Shown piece by piece: positions 23,669-28,586 of a stretch of 28,586 nucleotides of DNA (position 1 is the first letter of the stretch; every line of letters begins with the position of its first letter). The notes beneath the pieces are model-generated. The model worked only from the letters and a program-made list of their open reading frames with translations. It had not been told where the DNA came from and searched no databases. Source of the DNA: Pectinatus sp. (lineage in GTDB: Bacteria; Bacillota; Negativicutes; Selenomonadales; Selenomonadaceae); assembly GCA_020025135.1 (NCBI GenBank), contig JAHHSQ010000018.1, forward strand, positions 1 through 28,586, given 5' to 3'. The position numbers and the translations under genes are program-made.

Positions 23669-25474
23669 ATGGAAACTTTAGAAGGAATGAGCCGCACGCA
23701 TCATTGCGGTTTAGTTAATGAAGCACTAGAAGGAAAAGAAGTAGTCGTTTGCGGCTGGGTTTCTCGTCGCCGTGACCATGGCGGTTTGATTTTCGTTGAT
23801 TTAAGAGACCGCTCCGGTTTAGTACAGGTAGTTTTTGCTGAAGATAAGATGGTAGAAGATACCTTCCACAAAGCAGAATCCTTGCGCTCTGAATATGTCA
23901 TTGCTGTCAAAGGCAAGGTTACTTTGCGCTCTGCCGATACCATTAATCCGAATATGGAAACCGGTAAGGTGGAAATTTATTGCAGTGAATTGCGCATCTT
24001 AAATACTGCGAAGACACCTCCTTTCTACATTCAGGATAATATCGATGTCGACGAAACAATTCGTTTAAAATATCGCTACTTAGATTTGCGCCGTCCGGAA
24101 ATGCAAAAGAGCTTGATTCTCCGTCATCGCGTCACCAAATTGATGCGCGACTATTTCGATAGACACGGTTTTCTCGAAATTGAAACGCCGATGTTGACCA
24201 AGAGTACGCCAGAAGGGGCGAGAGATTTCTTGGTACCGAGCCGTTTGAATGCCGGTAAATTCTACGCTTTACCTCAATCTCCTCAGATTTTTAAACAAAT
24301 ACTCATGTTGGCTGGTTACGAAAAGTACTTCCAAATTGTCCGTTGCTTCCGCGATGAAGATTTGCGTGCTGACCGTCAGCCAGAATTTACTCAATTAGAC
24401 ATTGAAATGTCCTTTGTCGACCAAGAATATATCTTGAACATCATGGAAAACATGATTATTGAATTGTTCGATAAAGCTATTGGCAAGAAAATCCCTGCTC
24501 CGTTTTTGCGTATGACTTGGCAAGAAGCCATGGACAGATTTGGTTCTGATAAACCAGATATGCGTTTTGGCATGGAATTAATGGACATTTCCGAATACGT
24601 TAAGGGCTCTGACTTTAAGGTCTTCTCCAGTGTTTTAGAAAATGGCGGACAGGTCAAAGTCATCAACGTCAAAGGATATGCCAACATTCCACGCCGTGAA
24701 TTGGATAATTTGGTGGAATACGTCAAGATTTATGGTGCTAAGGGTTTAGCTTGGATTCAATACACGGAAAATGAAATCAAATCTCCTTTTAAGAAATTCT
24801 ATTCGGAAGAAACTTTCAAACAGATTGCCGAAGCTACCGGTGCAGAAACCGGCGATTTACTCTTGGTAATTGCCGATAAACCGCTTGTTGTAGCACAGGC
24901 CCTTGGCGAATTGCGCTTGGAAATGGCGCGTCGCAGAAATCTCATCGACCCAGATAAATTATCTTTCCTTTGGGTAGTAGACTTCCCAATGTTTGAATAT
25001 GATGAAGAAAATAAACGCTGGAAAGCAATGCACCACCCATTTACTATGCCACGCGATGAAGATATTCCATATTTACAGAGCGACCCTGGTCGTGTCAAGG
25101 CTAAAGCCTATGACATGGTCTTAAACGGCACTGAAATCGGTGGCGGTAGCTTGCGTATTTACAACAGCGAATTGCAGGAAAAGGTATTCGAAGCTATTGG
25201 TTTAACTCCGGAAGAAGCGAGAATGAAATTTGGCTTCATGTTGGATGCCTTTGAATATGGCACTCCTCCACATGGCGGTTTGGCTTTTGGTTTGGATAGA
25301 TTGGTTATGTTGATGGCTAAGAAACAATCCATTCGTGATGTCATCGCCTTTCCAAAAACCCAGAGTGCCTCTTGCTTGATGACACAGGCTCCTTCTGATG
25401 TCAGCAAACAACAGCTCCGCGAACTGCACATTAAATCTACCTTGAAAAAAGATAAAGACAAAGATAAAGAATAA
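23669..25474 (+). CDS. aspS: aspartate-tRNA ligase
   Basis: Class II synthetase charging tRNA-Asp; 601 residues, bacterial type. The N-terminal OB-fold anticodon domain includes VCGWVSRRRDHGGLIFVDLRD. Class II motifs follow: RYLDLRRPEMQ, FLEIETPML, motif 2 with FRDEDLRADRQPEFTQLDIEM (RQPEFTQLD from 236), the bacterial GAD insertion domain, and motif 3 GLDRLVML from 541. It ends in a charged KKDKDKDKE tail. Whether it is discriminating or also charges tRNA-Asn cannot be decided from this window. A bidirectional terminator follows. Confidence 0.98.
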   Translation: METLEGMSRTHHCGLVNEALEGKEVVVCGWVSRRRDHGGLIFVDLRDRSGLVQVVFAEDKMVEDTFHKAESLRSEYVIAVKGKVTLRSADTINPNMETGKVEIYCSELRILNTAKTPPFYIQDNIDVDETIRLKYRYLDLRRPEMQKSLILRHRVTKLMRDYFDRHGFLEIETPMLTKSTPEGARDFLVPSRLNAGKFYALPQSPQIFKQILMLAGYEKYFQIVRCFRDEDLRADRQPEFTQLDIEMSFVDQEYILNIMENMIIELFDKAIGKKIPAPFLRMTWQEAMDRFGSDKPDMRFGMELMDISEYVKGSDFKVFSSVLENGGQVKVINVKGYANIPRRELDNLVEYVKIYGAKGLAWIQYTENEIKSPFKKFYSEETFKQIAEATGAETGDLLLVIADKPLVVAQALGELRLEMARRRNLIDPDKLSFLWVVDFPMFEYDEENKRWKAMHHPFTMPRDEDIPYLQSDPGRVKAKAYDMVLNGTEIGGGSLRIYNSELQEKVFEAIGLTPEEARMKFGFMLDAFEYGTPPHGGLAFGLDRLVMLMAKKQSIRDVIAFPKTQSASCLMTQAPSDVSKQQLRELHIKSTLKKDKDKDKE

Positions 25475-25500
25475 GAAGCGATTTCTATTCTATTGATGAA

Positions 25501-25534
25501 AAAAGACTCCTGAGTTATCAGGAGTCTTTTTTTG
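25501..25534 (+). terminator. bidirectional terminator between aspS and the recombinase gene
   Basis: AAAAGACTCCTGA (25501-25513), loop GTTA, TCAGGAGTCTTTT (25518-25530) followed by more T. The 13-bp perfect stem has A residues before it and T residues after, so it works in both directions. The right arm contains the last codons and stop codon of the minus-strand recombinase. Confidence 0.9.
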
Positions 25535-26522
25535 GCATATTTACCTTATTATCAGCCACAGTATGCGGAGAGAGCTTTTGGGCTTGCGCATAGCGTTTTA
25601 AAAGACGATTTTGTCTTTCTAGGTAAGCAGTAGAACCCTTTTGACGGTGATGGCGCAATACTCTTCTCACTTCCTCTAAATCATTGGTGGAGGCATATAC
25701 AAGCGACCCACAGGTGCGGCGGAGAAGATAGCAAGAGAGATTTTCTTCCTTCAGGCCAAACTGACGTAAAATGCGGTTTAAAATGTAACGAATACCACGC
25801 CGAGAGAGGCGTTTGCCGAGGCTATTGTTGGCATCGGAGAGAAAAAGTGGTGTACCTAGTTCATCAGGGACAGCTTTCTCTTCCGTGCATTTTAGATATT
25901 CTTGTAGATAGAGATGACTACGTTTTTGCAAAGAAACGATATCGGCCGTCTTTTTTTTGCGCAATAAGAGTACGCCGTGTTCGGCATCAACGTCTTCTAA
26001 AGAGAGGTTGGCGATTTCCGAACAGCGCAAGCCATCTAGGGCCATCAAGGAAATAAAAAGGGCATTGCGGTAGTAAAGAAAGGGCCTATCTTGGGGCAAT
26101 TTCTCCAAGATATTTTCTAATTGCTTTTTAGTCAAGTGGTAGGTTTTACGGGGAAATTCTTCATGCAAATTATTCACAGGAATATTTTTGCAAGGGTTTT
26201 CCGCTATCAAAAAGAGCAGCTTGGCGACGTGGTAAAAACGGCGCAAGGCGACGAATTTTAAATTTATAGAAGCCTTTTTATATCCTTTTTGGTGGAGGTG
26301 TTCGTGGTAACTGAGTAAAAATGCGTTGTTCGCTTGTAAAGGCTGTACCCCTTTATTACGGCAAAAAGTGAGGTATTGCTCGATGGCGACAAAATAATTT
26401 TCTAGGGTGTCCACACTTGCCTTTCCCTTACCGATGTGCGGGTGCAAATAGGTCTTGTAATCGGCGACAAAATTTTCACTGCTCACTAAATTTTTTAAAT
26501 ATAATGTTTCTTTTTGGCTCAT
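25518..26522 (-). CDS. tyrosine recombinase/integrase (Xer-like, divergent)
   Basis: A 334-residue protein with the two-domain layout of tyrosine recombinases. The N-terminal SAM-like core-binding domain (about 15-105) includes TLENYFVAIEQYLTFC. The catalytic domain starts near 128. Visible catalytic residues are R166 (ALDGLRCSEIANL), a Lys in RKKKT (189-192), R268 (YLLRRT), H291 (VLRHH) and the nucleophile Y300 (STAYLE). The His of the usual HxxR box is Tyr (Y265) and the His after that Arg is Arg (R269). It could be a divergent Xer-type resolvase or the integrase of a mobile element; it is shorter than most phage integrases and no attachment site was found. The ribosome site (GGGAAG) is weak. 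It is divergent from the nuclease-like locus at 26758. Confidence 0.85.
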   Translation of the reverse strand: MSQKETLYLKNLVSSENFVADYKTYLHPHIGKGKASVDTLENYFVAIEQYLTFCRNKGVQPLQANNAFLLSYHEHLHQKGYKKASINLKFVALRRFYHVAKLLFLIAENPCKNIPVNNLHEEFPRKTYHLTKKQLENILEKLPQDRPFLYYRNALFISLMALDGLRCSEIANLSLEDVDAEHGVLLLRKKKTADIVSLQKRSHLYLQEYLKCTEEKAVPDELGTPLFLSDANNSLGKRLSRRGIRYILNRILRQFGLKEENLSCYLLRRTCGSLVYASTNDLEEVRRVLRHHRQKGSTAYLERQNRLLKRYAQAQKLSPHTVADNKVNMPKKDS

Positions 26523-26571
26523 TTGCTTAACTTCCCAAAAGTCATTTTATTAATATTAAAACAATAATTGT

Positions 26572-26580
26572 ATTATAGCA
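26572..26580 (-). promoter_or_regulatory. extended -10 promoter for the recombinase gene
   Basis: On the minus strand, TGC followed by TATAAT (26577 down to 26572) makes an extended -10, about 50 nt before the recombinase ATG. No good -35 is seen; an 11-bp inverted repeat lies over that position. Confidence 0.5.
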
Positions 26581-26594
26581 TACTATAAGAATTT

Positions 26595-26621
26595 AAACTA
26601 AATATAAAAAATATTTAGTTT
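26595..26621. repeat. 11-bp perfect inverted repeat, candidate operator
   Basis: AAACTAAATAT (26595-26605), spacer AAAAA, ATATTTAGTTT (26611-26621). It lies in a very AT-rich divergent intergenic region (26523-26757), over the -35 position of the minus-strand promoter and about 30 nt upstream of the plus-strand -35. It could bind a dimeric regulator or serve as a recombinase site; neither is shown. Confidence 0.55.
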
Positions 26622-26652
26622 TAGTTCCAATTAACAAGCAATTATTCATCCC

Positions 26653-26681
26653 TTGTCAAAATAAATAGCTAAGAATATAAT
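26653..26681 (+). promoter_or_regulatory. strong promoter of the nuclease-like/glycine-zipper locus
   Basis: TTGTCA at 26653-26658, 17-bp spacer, TATAAT at 26676-26681. The transcript would have a leader of about 70 nt before the TTG start at 26758. Confidence 0.75.
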
Positions 26682-26757
26682 GAAAGTGATATTTTAGATT
26701 ATTTTATAAACAATTATTTTTGTAGCTCGAATATTAAAAATAAAAGAGGGTTATAGA

Positions 26758-27309
26758 TTGACAAAGAGAAGCCCGTTACATGAAAAGTTACTGCACACGC
26801 AAAAATTAAAGAAGAAAACAGATAGACAAGATAAATCTGCCTCTCCCAAGATGGGAATAGATGCTACTTTGGCTAATACACAGGTTAATGTCGGGGCGCG
26901 TGTTGAAAAGATGTCGCGCTTTAATGCCAGTCAAGGACATGGTTTTGCCGCCGAGCAGTACAATGATTTAATTGACAAACTTTGCTTGCATAAGGCGACC
27001 ATTGTCGGCGATGATAATGCTAAAAATGGTGCTGATAGAAAAGTAGATGGTCAGTTTATTCAAACTAAATATTGCCAAAATGCTCAGGCGAGTATCAATG
27101 CTGCTTTTAATAATAAGGGACAATTTCGTTATTTTGATAAAACTGGTAAGCCAATGCAAATAGAAGTGCCAGCCGACCAATACGACCAAGCTGTAAAGAT
27201 AATGGAACAGAAAATTAGAGACGGTAAAGTATCAGGTGTTACCGATGTCAAAGAGGCCAAAAATTGGTGCGCAAGGGGCATGCCACCTATGCCCAAGCTA
27301 AAAATATAG
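26758..27309 (+). CDS. nuclease-like N-terminal part of a frameshifted protein
   Basis: 183 residues from a TTG start with AGAGGG seven bases upstream. A basic N-terminal tail is followed by GHGFAAEQYNDLID (E66) and then GADRKVDGQFIQTKYC, where D93, D97, Q102 and K104 resemble a PD-(D/E)xK nuclease core of the D...QxK type. A charged region with VPADQYDQAVKIMEQKI follows. After N169 the frame runs into 15 unrelated residues and stops. The continuation (LVRKGHATYAQAKNIA) lies one base back in another frame at 27264, so this and the next entry are very probably one gene of about 580 codons. I do not know a described function; the nuclease assignment is a motif-level inference. Confidence 0.6.
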   Translation: MTKRSPLHEKLLHTQKLKKKTDRQDKSASPKMGIDATLANTQVNVGARVEKMSRFNASQGHGFAAEQYNDLIDKLCLHKATIVGDDNAKNGADRKVDGQFIQTKYCQNAQASINAAFNNKGQFRYFDKTGKPMQIEVPADQYDQAVKIMEQKIRDGKVSGVTDVKEAKNWCARGMPPMPKLKI

Positions 27310-28499
27310 CTAAATTTGGTACCATAGATTCGATTACATTTGATGCGGCAACTGGTGCAGTTGTTGCGCTCAATGCTATGGGCATATCTGCTACAATAAC
27401 ATTCTTAGTGGAAGTTTGGAATGGCAGAGATGCTTCAGAAGCGCTAAATAAAGCTATTTATACCGGTATACAAGCAGGGGGAACAGCCTTTGTAACATCC
27501 GTCTTGGCAGCACAACTCACGAGAACGAGCTTAAATTCGGTTTTGTTAAACCCGTCTATTGCCATGGTAAAATTATTACCTTCTCCAGTCCGCCATTATC
27601 TTGTCAATGCCTTGCGTGATGGTGCGAATATTTATGGAGGGGCAGCGACTAATAATTTGGCGAAGTTGCTCAGAAGCAATTTTATTGCGGCAGGGGTGAT
27701 GACGGCAGTCATAACTGCTCCGCAAGTTTTGGATTTATTGCGCGGGCGTATTTCCGCACGAGAACTCTTTAAAACTGTTACTGTTACAGTTAGCAGTATC
27801 GGGGGCGGTACCTTGGGCATGGCGATTGGCTCTCTCGCAGGACCAATTGGTTCTGTTATTGGCGGTTTGGTTGGCGGGGCTTTAGCTGGTCAGAGCGTTT
27901 CTAAAATTTTGAATGAATTTGTAGAATCAGATGCGCAAAAAATGCTTAAAATTATCGATAAAGAAGCACCGCAAATTATGCAGGATTATTTGGTCAATGA
28001 AGAAGAGTGTGAATTAATTGTGGATGACTTGAAAATCGCGCTCGGTCAGGGTGCTTTATTGGCTATGTATGCGAGTGCTGATAGGAATTATTTTGCCCGC
28101 CAACTTTTGGAAGAATTGACTTTAAAAACTATTTCATTTCGTGCTACAGTGCAGATGCCATCAGAGAAAATGCTTTGTCAGAGTATGGGAAAGGTCGTAG
28201 ATGATTTACTTAACAACAGGGAGATGCCTTATTTGGCTACAGCCTCCTCTACAAAGGTAAATCCAGTAGAAATGGCTAAAAATTTGTTGGGGAGAGATGT
28301 AGAAGCACATGCCGCTAAAAAAGCATGGTATGTGACAAAACAGTTCAATGCTTCCTTGCAAAGGAGTGAGGCTGTCTTAGAAGATATGTATAAACAGGAG
28401 CTAGCATATAAAAGAGTATTTCAAGTGCAAAAAACTCAATTAGAGATTAATAAAAGAGAATTTTCTGAGATGGTCGATTCCTTGGTAAAAGAAAATTAA
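27264..28499 (+). CDS. membrane/glycine-zipper C-terminal part of the frameshifted protein
   Basis: 411 residues whose first codons overlap the previous entry; there is no ribosome site at the TTG 27264. Segments: LVRKGHATYAQAKNIAKFG, then hydrophobic stretches at about 22-52 and 65-85, another near 140-155, and a long glycine-zipper (GxxxG-rich) segment at about 179-212. After that the protein is soluble and helical, ending in a coiled-coil-like Lys/Glu/Gln tail. Glycine zippers occur in pore-forming and membrane-inserting proteins. Joined to the preceding frame, the whole would be a nuclease-like domain plus a membrane domain. Function unknown; broken gene, sequencing error and programmed frameshift all remain possible. 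Confidence 0.6.
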   Translation: MVRKGHATYAQAKNIAKFGTIDSITFDAATGAVVALNAMGISATITFLVEVWNGRDASEALNKAIYTGIQAGGTAFVTSVLAAQLTRTSLNSVLLNPSIAMVKLLPSPVRHYLVNALRDGANIYGGAATNNLAKLLRSNFIAAGVMTAVITAPQVLDLLRGRISARELFKTVTVTVSSIGGGTLGMAIGSLAGPIGSVIGGLVGGALAGQSVSKILNEFVESDAQKMLKIIDKEAPQIMQDYLVNEEECELIVDDLKIALGQGALLAMYASADRNYFARQLLEELTLKTISFRATVQMPSEKMLCQSMGKVVDDLLNNREMPYLATASSTKVNPVEMAKNLLGRDVEAHAAKKAWYVTKQFNASLQRSEAVLEDMYKQELAYKRVFQVQKTQLEINKREFSEMVDSLVKEN

Positions 28500-28516
28500 T
28501 TGCTGATTGTCACAAA

Positions 28517-28541
28517 AAAACTCCCCAGAGGGGAGTTTTTT
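28517..28541 (+). terminator. intrinsic terminator after the glycine-zipper gene
   Basis: AAAACTCCCC (28517-28526), loop AGA, GGGGAGTTTT (28530-28539) and more T. A 10-bp perfect stem beginning 18 nt after the stop codon; it is symmetrical enough to act in both directions. Nothing further is seen to the window end. Confidence 0.9.
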
Positions 28542-28586
28542 ATGTTTATGCTGTTTTATTAATTGAGTTCAAGGATATGATTTAAA

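Noticed and set aside
27256..27268. Programmed -1 ribosomal frameshift
   Set aside because: The heptamer C AAA AAT does not allow good re-pairing in the -1 frame and no strong downstream hairpin was identified; kept only as a possibility.
1..28586. CRISPR arrays, tRNA or rRNA genes
   Set aside because: No regularly spaced direct repeats, cloverleaf with CCA-like acceptor pairing, or conserved rRNA segments were found on reading both strands.

Overview
The window looks like the chromosome of a low-to-middle GC member of the Firmicutes, most probably a Negativicutes-type anaerobe. The clues are gene content and order: miaB-mutS-mutL with miaA-hfq downstream, an LL-diaminopimelate aminotransferase (dapL), hemZ-hisS-aspS, sepF, an XpaC/TelA pair, and an IF3 gene with an ATT start. 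No rRNA, tRNA or CRISPR array was found. The genus is not determined.

Layout. Positions 1-1177: one unrecognised small gene, a terminator, then the promoter of the repair/modification operon. 1178-7779: miaB, mutS, mutL and an RsmJ-like methyltransferase, overlapping or abutting. 8057-10383: an XpaC-family protein carrying a C-terminal TM2 domain, followed by TelA. 10384-11205 (minus): a thiamine pyrophosphokinase-like gene meeting telA tail to tail with no bases between the stop codons. 11365-13241: UPF0173 hydrolase, miaA, hfq. 13246-14522: a near-consensus promoter, a leader with a terminator and a possible antiterminator, then infC (ATT start), rpmI, rplT. 14593-14868: an IS200/IS605 (IS608-like) remnant with both ends and a broken tnpA start. 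15024-18095: dapL and typA. 18199-18738: sepF. 18815-19711 (minus): YitT-family membrane protein. 20046-20903: a fur-family gene interrupted by a group I intron of about 391 nt. 20890-25474: hemZ, hisS, aspS. 25518-28499: an accessory segment with a divergent tyrosine recombinase, an AT-rich divergent control region containing an 11-bp perfect inverted repeat, and a large protein (nuclease-like N terminus, glycine-zipper membrane part) split by a frameshift.

How it fits together. Most of the window is housekeeping: mismatch repair (MutS/MutL), tRNA modification at A37 (MiaA makes i6A, MiaB converts it to ms2i6A), post-transcriptional control (Hfq), translation (IF3, L35, L20, BipA, HisRS, AspRS), lysine/cell-wall precursor synthesis (DapL), division (SepF) and heme-related radical SAM chemistry (HemZ). 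The unusual material is the intron in fur, whose textbook splice sites do not restore the reading frame; the IS608-like remnant that now lies upstream of dapL; the infC attenuator; and the recombinase / split nuclease-like locus at the right end, which is the best candidate for an undescribed system.
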